The notes beneath the pieces are model-generated. The model made no database searches. It was given only the letters and a program-made list of their open reading frames with translations, and was not told the origin of the DNA. The position numbers and the translations under genes were made by a program. This document shows, one piece after another, positions 1 through 9,030 of a stretch of 63,389 bases of DNA. Position 1 is the first letter of the stretch, and each line of letters starts with the position of its first letter. Source of the stretch: a virus. Where the stretch lies: the IMG/VR virus record IMGVR_UViG_3300045921_000040, positions 1-63,389 of that record; one strand, 5' to 3'.

Positions 1-127
1 CATGCCCTGTGCTTGGAACTGCAGAGCCTGATTATTCACCCTAGCCTGCTGCTCATTGGACAAGTTGGCAAGTGCCGTCTGAAGCCCAGTCTGCGTACCG
101 AGCTGCTGCACGCCAAGCGCAGCCTGC
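1..127. repeat. Terminal redundancy of the contig (circular join)
   Basis: Bases 1-127 are identical to 63263-63389. The length is exactly 127, a common largest k-mer of short-read assemblers, so this is most simply the overlap of a circular assembly and not a biological terminal repeat. It lies inside a 198-bp tandem repeat of a structural gene, which is a natural place for a graph to be cut. A circularly permuted or circular replicating genome of 63,262 bp is implied. The number of 198-bp copies at the join may be underestimated. Confidence 0.93.
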
Positions 128-1029
128 AAGTTGGCCTGATCTGCGGTCATACGCGATGCACGGTCGCGCTCAAACTGCTGCTGTGCATTCTCAAACGCAC
201 TCTGATACCCACGTGCGCGGATATCGTTCATAAGCTGACCAAGGTTGCTCTCACGCTCCATGGCAGCAAGAAGTTGCCGACTACCGCCATATGTGCCCTG
301 ACGCGCAGCTCCTAGGTCCTGAGCAAGCTGTCCTCGCCTAGCATCATGCACAGCCTCGCGCAGCTGCGGCTCTATTGCAGCCTCGATATAAGGTGACATG
401 TACTGCTGCGCTTGGTTTGACCCGAACATTTGCGGGCTTTGCATCTGGAAGTAATTAAGGTTGGGATTATAGCTAGTCTGCGCAGCCTGCATCGTAGGCG
501 CATTTATCTGTTGTGCACTGACGTCACGAGCAGGACCCATCCGGAACGCCGTCAGATTTGGCGTGTAATCAGTTTGCGAAGCCTGCATCGTAGGCGCATT
601 TATCTGTTGTGCACTGACGTCACGAGCAGGACCCATCTGGAACGCCGTCAGATTTGGCGTGTAATCAGTTTGCGAAGCCTGCATACTGGGCGAAGCATAC
701 TGCTGGCCCATGATTTGTTGCGCATTAAACTGCCCCGGAACGTAGTTTCGCCCCATCCCGAGTGCAGCCAACCCAGCCTGTTGTGCAAGAGCGGAACCCA
801 CAGAGAACTGCATCGGGTTCTGCAGTCCCAGAACACTCTGCTGAACCTGCTCTTGAGCAGGGGTAAACCCAGCGATGCGCTGCGCCTGATAAGGGATATA
901 CTCTTGGGTAAGGTTGCCTTCGGCACGTTGCAGCAGTCGCTCAAAATACGGGCGTGCGTATTCTGGCAGGTTGGACGTTGTCGTCGTTACGTTCTGTTGC
1001 GACGGGGCGCTGCTACCTCCACCACTCAT
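1..1029 (-). CDS. Gln/Ala-rich repeat virion protein, N-terminal 343 residues (continues at 63262)
   Basis: The ATG at 1029-1027 overlaps the TGA of the upstream gene (ATGA). The frame stays open to base 1, and after the circular join it continues in phase from 63262 to a stop at 62426, giving about 621 residues. The start reads MSGGGSSAPSQQN, followed by a segment with PEYARPYFERLL and QRIAGFTPAQEQ of a type seen in structural proteins of uncultured podoviruses. Two 32-residue repeats occupy about residues 118-182, and 66-residue Gln/Ala repeats begin near residue 300. Strong helical and coiled-coil character and its place beside the transglycosylase and the giant internal protein suggest an internal or ejected virion protein. 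The exact role is unknown. Confidence 0.85.
   Translation of the reverse strand, partial: MSGGGSSAPSQQNVTTTTSNLPEYARPYFERLLQRAEGNLTQEYIPYQAQRIAGFTPAQEQVQQSVLGLQNPMQFSVGSALAQQAGLAALGMGRNYVPGQFNAQQIMGQQYASPSMQASQTDYTPNLTAFQMGPARDVSAQQINAPTMQASQTDYTPNLTAFRMGPARDVSAQQINAPTMQAAQTSYNPNLNYFQMQSPQMFGSNQAQQYMSPYIEAAIEPQLREAVHDARRGQLAQDLGAARQGTYGGSRQLLAAMERESNLGQLMNDIRARGYQSAFENAQQQFERDRASRMTADQANLQAALGVQQLGTQTGLQTALANLSNEQQARVNNQALQFQAQGM
485..676 (-). repeat. Two tandem 96-bp units in the structural gene
   Basis: Units at 485-580 and 581-676 differ by about one base, and a third partial copy starts at 677. The period is 32 codons and encodes a block with QASQTDYTPNLTAF and GPARDVSAQQINAPT. The near identity indicates a recent duplication within the gene. 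Confidence 0.93.
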
Positions 1030-1511
1030 TTCAGCTTCTCCCTGTACGCCTCAAGCGTCTCATGGTGGGTAAAAAAATGCCGCACTTCCATGCTGACCTC
1101 CCGCATGTAGTCGCGCCCACGCGCAAGATATATAACAAAGGAGACGAACTCCATATACCAGTCTCTAAGCACATAAGCAAAGACTTGGTCGTTCTCGCTG
1201 CCCTTCTCCAATTCATTAGCATCCAACCATGCGTTGATGCCGGTAATCAGGATCGGGATGAGCTGTGCTTTGAAGTGGTCGAAGAACGGGTTGAGCGGCA
1301 ACTCGGTCAAGAGCGAGAACAGCACGCGCACCGCATGGTCCTCCCCAATGGGCTTGTCCTTGTCGATAATGTCATCGAACAGTTCGCAAGCGTCCGCGAA
1401 GGCCAAAATAAAGTTTATGGCGTGCTGGTCGCCAATCCATTCCTGCAGCTTCTGGTTTCGCAGTTGCTGCCACTCGATGGTGTCGAACTCCAGTCCGTGC
1501 TCCCCGATCAT
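1026..1511 (-). CDS. Hypothetical late protein, 161 residues
   Basis: Not recognised. It is a predominantly helical, acidic protein rich in Asp, Glu and Phe, with no signal peptide or membrane segment. It is translationally coupled on both sides: its ATG overlaps the stop of the 566-residue protein upstream (ATGA), and its TGA overlaps the ATG of the Gln/Ala repeat protein downstream. Coupling between two virion-protein genes suggests a structural or assembly role (inference). Confidence 0.85.
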   Translation of the reverse strand: MIGEHGLEFDTIEWQQLRNQKLQEWIGDQHAINFILAFADACELFDDIIDKDKPIGEDHAVRVLFSLLTELPLNPFFDHFKAQLIPILITGINAWLDANELEKGSENDQVFAYVLRDWYMEFVSFVIYLARGRDYMREVSMEVRHFFTHHETLEAYREKLK

Positions 1512-3208
1512 ACCAGACCCTTACGTAGCTTGGTGTCCTGCCCACGTTCCGCTTTTTTGCGAGCCCTGTGCGCCTTCTCCATCATCGCATAGAGTTTCTG
1601 CGTGCCCTTGGCTGCATTGCCTCCACCAATACGGCGCACTGCTTCTGGCGAGAAGATGACTTCGTCGCGCGCAACTCGGGCCTCCTTGGCACCGTCAATG
1701 CTCGCCTTCACAGAGTCGCTAACACCATCACCGGGTCCATGCACAGGACGACCGCCCATACGCGAGAGCAGCTCGATACCAGCATTACTACTGCCGTTCC
1801 CAAGCTCCGACACAGTGCGTGCATCCACGACAAAAGAGCCGTTTCTCATGTCAACCGTGCCACCGTTAGCGTACAACTCCATACGCGGCGAGGAAATATC
1901 ACGCGATAGTGCTCTGGCAGTCCTTTTGGGGGCTTTAGAACTTTTGATAGAAGGCTGCTGCAGCGCCGTAAACGGAGCAGTTGGACTGCCAAACCCACTA
2001 AGTCCGCTAAGTGCACCAAGCCCGCCTATGGAGGTCGCAGGTGTGTTGCGCCTGAAGTCGTACATCACCTCACCAACATTGGAAGGGCGAATGCCTACTG
2101 GGGGTGCAGTGGGGGCTGACGTAGCCGTTGGTGTAGGCGTGGGATACATCGAGGCAGTAATAGGCCCGGGGTTTTGAGTCTGATACATAGCTACCAAGCT
2201 GTCAAAATCCATTTGCGAAGGTCTAACTTCCCCGCCCTCAGCGTACGGCACAGGGTCTGGATTGCTCGGAGTGAAGTAAGGAAACTCCGCTCCCCCTGAA
2301 TCACGCATTTGCTCGTAGGTCTGAAAGCGCACATCACGCCTGCCAGCTCGCATGGGGACGTAGTTGGACTTCTGCTCTTTCGGCAAACCGGGCATTTTGG
2401 GGGCAGTAGCGTCGGACACTGCACCAAGCACAGAAGCGCCGGCAGCGATGGGTAGGGCCTTGCCCAACATACCTTTCTGCCCAAGAGAGGTAGCATCTGC
2501 AAACTTGGTAAGGAAACCGGGACTCTTTGGTACCGCATTGGTAGCCGCCTTGATGGCAGTGTTGCCCACGCTATGCGCAGCGGGAGTTGCCGCAGCCACG
2601 CTCGGTGCAGCGTTCATAGCCGCAGGCATTGCAGCATTAGAAGCTCCATGTGCTAGGGCCGAAGTAGCACCAGATGCTCCCCCCTGCCCCCCTAACATCC
2701 CGAGAGCATTCTTCGAAACCGAACCTCCAAGCCCCGCAGCCTGCCCCAGCCCAGCACCGCCGAACGCTTCGAGCCCCGCCATAAGCCCTTTACTTAGGTC
2801 GCCGCTAATAGCGGCTTTACCTGCGCCTACGCCAAGACCTACAGCCCATGTGGGTAGGCCAAACGCGGCACCGGCAACCCCAAGAATAGTTGGCAACAGC
2901 CGACCCAGCCAACCAGCTTCGGGCAGCCCAGTATGCGGATTGATAGTCAAGGAGCCACCAGATGCCATAGCCAGCCCTTGGAGACTGTTCACTTCCTCCG
3001 GTGTCATGTGGACGAGCACCTTGTCCTCGCCACGCCCCATACTCTGCAACTGTTCTGCCAGCGGGTTCTGCGTAGTAGAAATCCCACCAAGAGCAGGGAG
3101 CCCGCCCGTAGTCCCCATCCGCTGCGGGCCTAGAACGGGAGGACTACCCAAGGTGGTATGGTTGCCGCCTACGGGAACATAAGGAGAGGGAGCTGCCTGC
3201 ACATTCAT
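1508..3208 (-). CDS. Putative virion protein with Ala/Gly-rich hydrophobic region, 566 residues
   Basis: The N-terminal part is Pro/Gly-rich. Residues about 60-100 contain KVLVHMTPEEVNSLQGLA followed by GGSLTINPHTGLPEAGWL, a signature I associate with structural proteins of uncultured podovirus-like phages. Next come long Ala/Gly hydrophobic stretches (about residues 105-260) that could insert in membrane. The C-terminal part is low complexity, with VFIS-type VIFSPEAVRRIGGG near the end. It sits between the nozzle-side genes and the internal virion proteins and could be ejected with the DNA. Function is inferred from context only. Confidence 0.75.
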   Translation of the reverse strand: MNVQAAPSPYVPVGGNHTTLGSPPVLGPQRMGTTGGLPALGGISTTQNPLAEQLQSMGRGEDKVLVHMTPEEVNSLQGLAMASGGSLTINPHTGLPEAGWLGRLLPTILGVAGAAFGLPTWAVGLGVGAGKAAISGDLSKGLMAGLEAFGGAGLGQAAGLGGSVSKNALGMLGGQGGASGATSALAHGASNAAMPAAMNAAPSVAAATPAAHSVGNTAIKAATNAVPKSPGFLTKFADATSLGQKGMLGKALPIAAGASVLGAVSDATAPKMPGLPKEQKSNYVPMRAGRRDVRFQTYEQMRDSGGAEFPYFTPSNPDPVPYAEGGEVRPSQMDFDSLVAMYQTQNPGPITASMYPTPTPTATSAPTAPPVGIRPSNVGEVMYDFRRNTPATSIGGLGALSGLSGFGSPTAPFTALQQPSIKSSKAPKRTARALSRDISSPRMELYANGGTVDMRNGSFVVDARTVSELGNGSSNAGIELLSRMGGRPVHGPGDGVSDSVKASIDGAKEARVARDEVIFSPEAVRRIGGGNAAKGTQKLYAMMEKAHRARKKAERGQDTKLRKGLV

Positions 3209-3226
3209 AACCGATTTCCCAAGGCA

Positions 3227-3529
3227 TCACACAGAAGTGATGGTTTCCCACGTTGTGCCGTTATACACCGAAAGCTTGTTTAGCGTAGTATCAAAAACTA
3301 CCCACCCGGCCTCTGCAGCAAGTGCCGTCTTCTGCGCGGTCGTCATACGCTTTGTAGCTGCAATACCATTAAAAGTCTCGGCAGTATACTTCTCAGCATT
3401 GTTCGGTGTGCGGGAATCCAACTGCGAGAAGTAAGTCTCCAGCACGCGGATAACCTGACGCATGTACTGCGCATCCCATTGCACCGGCGGTGTGGGAAGT
3501 GGGGCAGCTCGGAATTTGTCTAGGGCCAT
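3227..3529 (-). CDS. Small tail-associated structural protein, 100 residues
   Basis: I chose the ATG at 3529 (MALDKFRAAPLP) because the longer in-frame start would overlap the upstream gene and encode an Arg-rich, non-native-looking leader. The middle contains KYTAETFNGIAATKRM. The C-terminal half has AGWVVFDTTLNKLSVYNGTTWETI, a short beta-hairpin motif common near the ends of phage tail-fibre and baseplate proteins. It follows the nozzle-like gene directly. Likely a minor tail or fibre component. Confidence 0.75.
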   Translation of the reverse strand: MALDKFRAAPLPTPPVQWDAQYMRQVIRVLETYFSQLDSRTPNNAEKYTAETFNGIAATKRMTTAQKTALAAEAGWVVFDTTLNKLSVYNGTTWETITSV

Positions 3530-3531
3530 TG

Positions 3532-5454
3532 TTACCGCCTCGAATCTGGACGCACGTCTATGCGGGGCGCACCCAACTGCCATTGAGTGCCAAGCTTGTC
3601 CGACATGATTTTCAGCGCCATTTGTCTTGCACGTGCTCTAACGAACACTTGGTTAGTGTAGCGTCCTACTGAAGTTTCGATAACTTGTTGTGTATCGTTA
3701 GGGTCGTTGCCAATCGAACCGCCCGGAAAATTGCGGGGGCGCACCTGAAGCGTAACCTCTGGCGATGCTCCTTCAGACCCCTCAAATTGAATATCAGGGA
3801 TAATGCGGCGAGTCAGCATGAACTGATCCCCATCCTCAAGATCGAAGTCAGAAGACTGGATGAAGCTCTCCATAGGGAGGCCATCAGCATCTACAGTGTT
3901 CTCGTGGGTGTATAGAAACCCATTCCCTGTCGTCACATCGACACCATCCACAGCTATGGTGGTGTTAGCAGCTTGAGGGTGTGTGCGTAGCGGAGAGTCC
4001 AGCCATGCAGTCCTCTCGATATAGCCATAATACCATATGCGCTCCAAGTGGTTATATACGACATAGGCATTGTTGAAGTTGCTGTCTCCAGTGGGATAGA
4101 ACCACCAGATTTCGTTCCATTCCTCGTTGGTGCCACAGACGACTTGGTCCGCCTGAGCAAGGTTCAAATTCTTGAACACGTGGTTTCTAAGCGTGCAAGG
4201 GAGTGTCTCCACGCGGCCTGTATACGCATAGAACTTATCTCTACCCATCCAGTAAGTTATGTTGGCAGCGGTAGTTACTGCCCTAGGCGACATTATGGAT
4301 ATGTTGTCCGCGTATTCTTGCAGGCCAAATACGTCCAACGTCCCAAGAAACTGTAGCGCATAGAGCGCGGCGTCAGTCCAAATCAGAATTTCCTGTCTCG
4401 TGTTAAGCGCGCGGACGATCCGGGAACCGCGAGACACCCGCAGATCACCAGCGGAGTTAGTCTGTGAAGGGGTCCAGTCACCCGGCGTGTCCTGGTCAGC
4501 CCATCGGATAAGCAGCGGATCGAAGTCATCTGGGTTAGTAGAGCCGAACGGCACAGCGCCAAAAGCAATCAGGTGGCGATCCTGTTGCGACACCATCAGC
4601 TGCATGACCTTAACGGGCACGGCGCTGGCGCTGTACCCCTCTGCAGTAGCATAGTCCTGCAGAGTTACTGCATGGGTATCAAGCGCCGTTCCGGGAGTAG
4701 CTAGCACCCCTCGTGCCCACCAATACGGCGCCCCATTCCGGATATTCATCACAAGATCGTTGTCAAAGTTATCGAACCACCAATCCCGTTGTAGCAGGTT
4801 TACACCTCCAGACGTAGAGCCCAGCCCCCACGCATCCCGCCCCCAAGTGCCGGCCCCCCACCCCAAACCGGTTACTGTTATAGCTTCGCCCGGCCCAATC
4901 TCGGGTCTGACCGTATAGCCTGCCCCTGATACCGAAGTAGTCGATGTCGCCGCAGTTGCCACAACAAAGGTAAAAGAGTTAGCTCCAGTCTTGGTTATAG
5001 TATGCGCCTTGTTAAGCTCAGCAATAGGCACGCCGCCCAAAGGAGAAGCAAACCCAGCTACAAGCATTCTGTCGCCTGTAGCTACCCAAGAAGGCAAAGC
5101 AGTTGTGGTTGTAACAGAAACAGTCGTGGAACCATTCGTTACACTAAAGGTGTTAGACCCAGCCAAAGCTGTAGTAAACGGTGTGATATTGTAGAAATAC
5201 CCACCATACTCTATAAGCACTTTTCTATTGGTGCCGAGAGCCAAAAGATTTTCAGAATACGTAGTTACCCAATTATGCATCTGCCGACATACGCCAGCAA
5301 AAGGCGTTGGCACTGTTTTGGTCCAGCCCCCTATCTTTTCAGGGTACCCAGAACGAAACCGCACCTTATCACAAGCATACCAACCACCCTCATTAGAGTA
5401 GTCAGTCTGATCTCGGTTAATGCCCGGTTTGAACTGTAGCTTGATGAAAGCCAT
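3532..5454 (-). CDS. Tail nozzle / hub-like structural protein, 640 residues
   Basis: The N-terminus contains KPGINRDQTDYSNEGGW then CDKVRFRSGYPEKIGGW, a widespread signature of short-tailed phage structural proteins. The rest is beta-rich, with repeating Trp/Tyr blades such as IWTDAALYALQF and YNHLERIWYYGYIER. This resembles the beta-propeller organisation of P22 gp10 or T7 gp12 nozzle proteins. Residues about 85-165 look like an inserted immunoglobulin-like repeat (NTFSVTNGSTTVSVT). Position beside the adaptor-type proteins and fibre supports a tail-tube tip role. The family assignment is by pattern, not by alignment. Confidence 0.75.
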   Translation of the reverse strand: MAFIKLQFKPGINRDQTDYSNEGGWYACDKVRFRSGYPEKIGGWTKTVPTPFAGVCRQMHNWVTTYSENLLALGTNRKVLIEYGGYFYNITPFTTALAGSNTFSVTNGSTTVSVTTTTALPSWVATGDRMLVAGFASPLGGVPIAELNKAHTITKTGANSFTFVVATAATSTTSVSGAGYTVRPEIGPGEAITVTGLGWGAGTWGRDAWGLGSTSGGVNLLQRDWWFDNFDNDLVMNIRNGAPYWWARGVLATPGTALDTHAVTLQDYATAEGYSASAVPVKVMQLMVSQQDRHLIAFGAVPFGSTNPDDFDPLLIRWADQDTPGDWTPSQTNSAGDLRVSRGSRIVRALNTRQEILIWTDAALYALQFLGTLDVFGLQEYADNISIMSPRAVTTAANITYWMGRDKFYAYTGRVETLPCTLRNHVFKNLNLAQADQVVCGTNEEWNEIWWFYPTGDSNFNNAYVVYNHLERIWYYGYIERTAWLDSPLRTHPQAANTTIAVDGVDVTTGNGFLYTHENTVDADGLPMESFIQSSDFDLEDGDQFMLTRRIIPDIQFEGSEGASPEVTLQVRPRNFPGGSIGNDPNDTQQVIETSVGRYTNQVFVRARARQMALKIMSDKLGTQWQLGAPRIDVRPDSRR

Positions 5455-5468
5455 TGTGGTTACCGTAT

Positions 5469-5816
5469 TTAATTATTACTTGCCCAAGTCAAAGTCACAG
5501 TGATTGTTGCCGTTGCGGTCGACCCTACGGAATCCGTCACCGTAACTTGCCAGGTAGACACACTAGGGAAGCCCTCACATACCGTGTCTGTCCATATTGG
5601 GTTTGCTGTATTCGCATCGTTTATTGACGGTGTGTTGCCGCTAATGCGCACCCACGAGTAGGTATAACCTGGCACTCCGCCTGTTGCTGTAGCAGTCGTC
5701 TCGGCAGTTACAGTACCGCAATTAGAAAAACCGGAGTCGCTACCTGACGCATCTGGAGCAGAAACAGATAACGGAATACCACCAACCCCCATCAAAGCCA
5801 TCTGAATACCGCTCAT
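5469..5816 (-). CDS. Ig/PKD-like small structural protein, 115 residues
   Basis: After a short N-terminus (MSGIQMALMGVGG) the protein is a single beta-sandwich-like domain with TATATGGVPGYTYSW and STWQVTVTDSVG, the pattern of PKD or Ig-like folds. Such domains decorate phage tails or capsids and bind carbohydrate weakly. The ATG overlaps the stop of the fibre gene by one base, so it is coupled to the fibre. Likely a fibre-associated or decoration protein. Confidence 0.75.
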   Translation of the reverse strand: MSGIQMALMGVGGIPLSVSAPDASGSDSGFSNCGTVTAETTATATGGVPGYTYSWVRISGNTPSINDANTANPIWTDTVCEGFPSVSTWQVTVTDSVGSTATATITVTLTWASNN

Positions 5817-7318
5817 CAGGACAGCCCCGAGCCTGAAATGATCGCCTCGTTAGCACTGTTAAACCAGATCGTAGCCATCCCTCTTTGCGCTAGAGTGCGG
5901 TTGCCGGTGTTAGCTGTGCCAGCCAAACGAAGCGTCAAGCCAGAACCTTGCGTAATCGTGATAGAGCTGGCGCTATCGTTGTAGATAGAAACCGCGTCAC
6001 CAGCGGCAAAAGTGCCACTAGGAATAGTGATGCCCGCCGTAGCGGCAATGTACTTACCAACATCTCCAGTCGTTGCCGTTCCGCTAGTGGTTGAGCGCGG
6101 GATGTTGCGGAACCCGATAGTTACCCCGTCGATGGTCGCGTTGGAAGCAACCGAGGTGACTGAACCCGACAGCGTAATATTGCCAGACCCGGTAACCGTA
6201 CCAGAAAGGCTAAGGCCGTTGGCGCTCCCGGTACCACTGACTGAGGTGACTGTCCCGTTCCCTGTACCTGCGCCGATATCCGAGCGGAAATCAGCAGCGG
6301 AGCGAGCCGTAACCGTGTTATCTGCGTTGACGCGCAGAAAGCTGACAGCCGACGGGTTAGCCAGAGTGAAGATATTGGCGCCGACCGTAGTAGCACCGAG
6401 ATTAGTACGCGCAGCAGAAGCAGTCGTGGCACCAGTGCCGCCGTTAGCTACAGAGAGAGCTGTTCCCAGTGTGAGAGAACCTGAGATGTTGGCGTTGCCG
6501 GATACGGTAAGTCTTTCGCTCGGATTGGTAGTGCCAATGCCGACATTACCGGCGGTAGTGATGCGCATCCGCTCTATATCGTTCGTCAGCAAAATGAAGG
6601 GGTGGTCGGTCCCGGTGCCAGAAGCAGCTACCCCGGAAGCGCAGAGGCCGACCCGCTGCGCCACAACGCCGTCGGTAGCGCCAATCTGCACCGTGTTGGA
6701 CGCTTGCACAGATAGCCGTTCGCCGGGGCTTACGCCCCCGATACCGACGTTATTAGAGGCGTCGATATGGATAGCCTCAGTAGTGCTTTGGTCAAAAACA
6801 CCAGAAGGTTGAAGCGCACCTGTGCCGTTACCTCGGAGCAGTCGATTAGCAGTGAATGAAGTCGCGCCAGTGCCACCGTTAGCTACGGAGAGAGCTGTTC
6901 CCAGTGTGAGGCTGGGTAGATGCGTAATAACATCTACGACATTGGTGCCATCCGAGTACACCCACATGGTCTTGCCCGGAGGGACGGTTACACCCGATCC
7001 CGCAGACGTTTTGACTACGATGTTATCCGCACAGTTATTCTGGACTATGTATGGCTTCTCGATGTCCGGCACCACTAAATTGCGGGAAGCGCCGCCAGTA
7101 GAACCAACACACCGCAAACGCAGGTTGCGCGCAGTCTGAGAAGCATTTGTATTGGTTAGAGTCAGCGTAACATTGGCACCAGCAAATGTGACGTCCACAG
7201 AGCCAGCAATTGCCTCCTCAATTGCGTTCAGGTTAGTATTGGTGATTTGGCCCCATGTAGTATTGTTCTCACCAGTGGCCATCAACTCTATTTTGAGATT
7301 GCTGTAAGTGCTAGGCAT
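5816..7318 (-). CDS. Tail fibre protein, 500 residues
   Basis: The N-terminal 130 residues start MPSTYSNLKIELMATGENN, followed by TTWGQITNTNLNAIEEAI. That is the typical opening of phage tail fibres that attach to the virion, with a jelly-roll segment ending in GKTMWVYSDGTNVVDV. The central part has two near-identical LGTALSVANGGTGAT copies, a fibre-shaft repeat. The C-terminus is Gly/Thr/Ser-rich beta. Receptor binding is expected in the distal part. The start is coupled to the stop of the upstream gene. Confidence 0.88.
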   Translation of the reverse strand: MPSTYSNLKIELMATGENNTTWGQITNTNLNAIEEAIAGSVDVTFAGANVTLTLTNTNASQTARNLRLRCVGSTGGASRNLVVPDIEKPYIVQNNCADNIVVKTSAGSGVTVPPGKTMWVYSDGTNVVDVITHLPSLTLGTALSVANGGTGATSFTANRLLRGNGTGALQPSGVFDQSTTEAIHIDASNNVGIGGVSPGERLSVQASNTVQIGATDGVVAQRVGLCASGVAASGTGTDHPFILLTNDIERMRITTAGNVGIGTTNPSERLTVSGNANISGSLTLGTALSVANGGTGATTASAARTNLGATTVGANIFTLANPSAVSFLRVNADNTVTARSAADFRSDIGAGTGNGTVTSVSGTGSANGLSLSGTVTGSGNITLSGSVTSVASNATIDGVTIGFRNIPRSTTSGTATTGDVGKYIAATAGITIPSGTFAAGDAVSIYNDSASSITITQGSGLTLRLAGTANTGNRTLAQRGMATIWFNSANEAIISGSGLS

Positions 7319-7773
7319 CAGGCGATCCTTACAATGGCATTGGAGGAGTTATTAGTTGGGAACGTAATTGTAAGGTTTCCTCCAATGACTACCTTGTCTT
7401 CCCCAAAATCCAATACGCAAACAGCGGGGTTGGTAAGCGGACTACCGTCCGCACCATTAGCCGATGGAGTGCTATTATAGATAAGAGCACCTCGTGTGGT
7501 AACAGTCACACCAGTAAACGTGGCGTTGGCGAAGGAAGCGAACCCCTTGCCGTCAGCAGCAGTTACGCCAGAATTGGTAAGGGCGATCCCACCAGCAGTA
7601 TACCCAGAACCCGCGCACTCTCCTACTGTCGTGTAACTAGCCGTATCCGGGCCAAGGTCTGCCGAAGCCGTGTAGAGGGCAATCTTGAATGTATCCCCAC
7701 CAGAAGCGCGCATGTCATGCACGCCGAGAAGGACCTCGGCTTTGAAGGAAGTGCAGAGGGCTTGGCGGATCAT
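7318..7773 (-). CDS. Conserved phage structural protein, 151 residues
   Basis: Starts MIRQALCTSFKAEVLLG, followed by an FKIALYTASADLG segment, a recognisable opening of a small structural protein that accompanies fibre genes in many podovirus-like phages. It is beta-rich and Gly/Ala/Thr-rich. It overlaps the fibre start by one base. It probably belongs to the tail or fibre assembly; the exact role is not known to me. Confidence 0.75.
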   Translation of the reverse strand: MIRQALCTSFKAEVLLGVHDMRASGGDTFKIALYTASADLGPDTASYTTVGECAGSGYTAGGIALTNSGVTAADGKGFASFANATFTGVTVTTRGALIYNSTPSANGADGSPLTNPAVCVLDFGEDKVVIGGNLTITFPTNNSSNAIVRIA

Positions 7774-7774
7774 A

Positions 7775-8455
7775 TCACCTCACAGGCAGGCGAAGCCGAC
7801 CTGAACGGTAGGCGTCTTGGCGGTTCTTGCCCTCAGCCAGCTCCTTGAGTTGTGCGAGAGCTTCTTGGTAGCGTCCGTTGTAAAGCTCGATCATGTCAGG
7901 CTCGCCCTTCATGAACGTATAGGCTTCAAGCAGTGTGCCATAGAGCAGCACAGTGTCGAAACTGTCCCCAAGCCATGTGTTGCCAGCAGTCACAATGGAC
8001 TCCGGATACCTGTAGTAGAAGAGCTCGTACACGTAGTTCGAGTTAGGGGTAGGCCCCAGCAGAAACTGATCTTCGTCGAAGTGTGCGTAGTGCACGGGGA
8101 GAGCTTGGTACGTTGGGTCAGGATATGCAGCCCGGATGAAATCCGCGTCCTTGTTCAGGAGGTACTCATACCTACCCGAGGAGTTCACCACAGCAAAAGA
8201 GAGCGTAGCCAGCCAACCAGAGGGAACCGTGAGGAACTTGTTGCCTGCAGTAAGGTTGCCAGTAGTCGCAGCGCGCGACGCAAGTACCTCCACAGCGTTG
8301 TAGATGCGCTGCTCAGCTTGCTTGATGAAGGTATTGATCTGTTCCGTCGAAGTGAATGTAATCGTGCCCGAACCAGACACGTCCGTGAACTGGGTGTTCG
8401 GGAAATCGTTTTCTACATACCCCTTAACGGTTTCAAAAAGGCTTTGGTAATCCAT
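7775..8455 (-). CDS. Tail adaptor / tubular protein-like, 226 residues
   Basis: The N-terminus (YQSLFETVKGYVENDFPN) and the IKQAEQRIYNAVEVLASRA helix, followed by a beta segment and a C-terminal helical region with LLYGTLLEAYTFMKGE, match the pattern of head-to-tail adaptor proteins (T7 gp11 / P22 gp4 group). These form a ring under the portal. A second adaptor-like protein lies at 9031-9711. Assignment is by pattern and context. Confidence 0.7.
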   Translation of the reverse strand: MDYQSLFETVKGYVENDFPNTQFTDVSGSGTITFTSTEQINTFIKQAEQRIYNAVEVLASRAATTGNLTAGNKFLTVPSGWLATLSFAVVNSSGRYEYLLNKDADFIRAAYPDPTYQALPVHYAHFDEDQFLLGPTPNSNYVYELFYYRYPESIVTAGNTWLGDSFDTVLLYGTLLEAYTFMKGEPDMIELYNGRYQEALAQLKELAEGKNRQDAYRSGRLRLPVR

Positions 8456-8458
8456 GGG

Positions 8459-8620
8459 TTACCCCATCTTGGTGCTGGCACGAGTACCCTTAGCCGCCGC
8501 GCCTGTTCCACGGACTTTCATCGTCTGGGTATTGGCGACCTTATTCGGGTATCCACAGCAGTTGGGCACCGACACGGTCTTGGGTTGGCCGTATTTGCCA
8601 ATATCCTTAGTGTGTTCCAT
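8459..8620 (-). CDS. Small basic Cys-containing protein, 53 residues
   Basis: Read directly from the sequence. ATG at 8620-8618 has an AGGAG eight bases upstream, and TAA is at 8461-8459. The protein starts MEHTKDIGKYGQ and ends in an Ala/Gly/Lys-rich tail with RGTGAAAKGT. A CC pair lies near residue 21. The Gly/Lys-rich tail recalls the other small KGG-type proteins of this late operon. Likely a minor virion component. Function unknown. Confidence 0.65.
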   Translation of the reverse strand: MEHTKDIGKYGQPKTVSVPNCCGYPNKVANTQTMKVRGTGAAAKGTRASTKMG

Positions 8621-8637
8621 TCTCTACGCTCCTAGAC

Positions 8638-9018
8638 TTACACCGTAACGGTGCCAACTTCGCCTTTTGCTTCTAGCATATTAACCAGCCCCGGCAAACC
8701 TAGTGCATTAGCAAAGCCGACGGGGTTCCACCCCCACTGAATGTCTCGGCTCCCCTGACCGGGGTTGCCCCTTACATTCAAACCTGACTGGTCGTAGCTA
8801 TTGTCTGGGCGGGGGTTGCGGAGTGCCTGAGGGTCGTAGACAGGGTACATACCCACCTTGAGCTGTGGATGATCCGGGCTCCAACATTCAGAACAGGCTA
8901 GGATGTTAGTGACCTTCCCTTTGACGACGAGCTTCTTGAGCTGTTTCAGAAGGAACCGCTGGCCGCACACGTCGCACTCGGCTATTGCCTTCTTGCCGGA
9001 AGCAAATTTGGTGCCCAT
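8638..9018 (-). CDS. Zinc-ribbon phage protein, 126 residues
   Basis: Cysteines in the order CDVCGQRF (about residue 15) and CSECW (about residue 42) form a two-CxxC zinc-ribbon pattern. The C-terminal part has SRDIQWGWNPVGFANALG. Such proteins occur between the adaptor genes of podovirus-like phages and are thought to be virion or assembly factors. It sits between two adaptor-type genes here. Function beyond zinc binding is inference. Confidence 0.75.
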   Translation of the reverse strand: MGTKFASGKKAIAECDVCGQRFLLKQLKKLVVKGKVTNILACSECWSPDHPQLKVGMYPVYDPQALRNPRPDNSYDQSGLNVRGNPGQGSRDIQWGWNPVGFANALGLPGLVNMLEAKGEVGTVTV

Positions 9019-9030
9019 AAGCTCCTCCTG

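Noticed and set aside
1-127. Biological direct terminal repeat (T7-like ends)
   Set aside because: The length is exactly 127 and the sequence lies within a coding tandem repeat. An assembly overlap of a circular or permuted genome is simpler.
2364-3182. Rightward open frame of 272 codons
   Set aside because: Antisense image of the 566-residue virion gene; Pro/Ala-rich, no motif, opposite to the late operon.
6012-6812. Rightward open frame of 266 codons
   Set aside because: Antisense of the tail fibre gene; composition is typical of a reversed Thr/Gly-rich sequence and it lacks a ribosome site.
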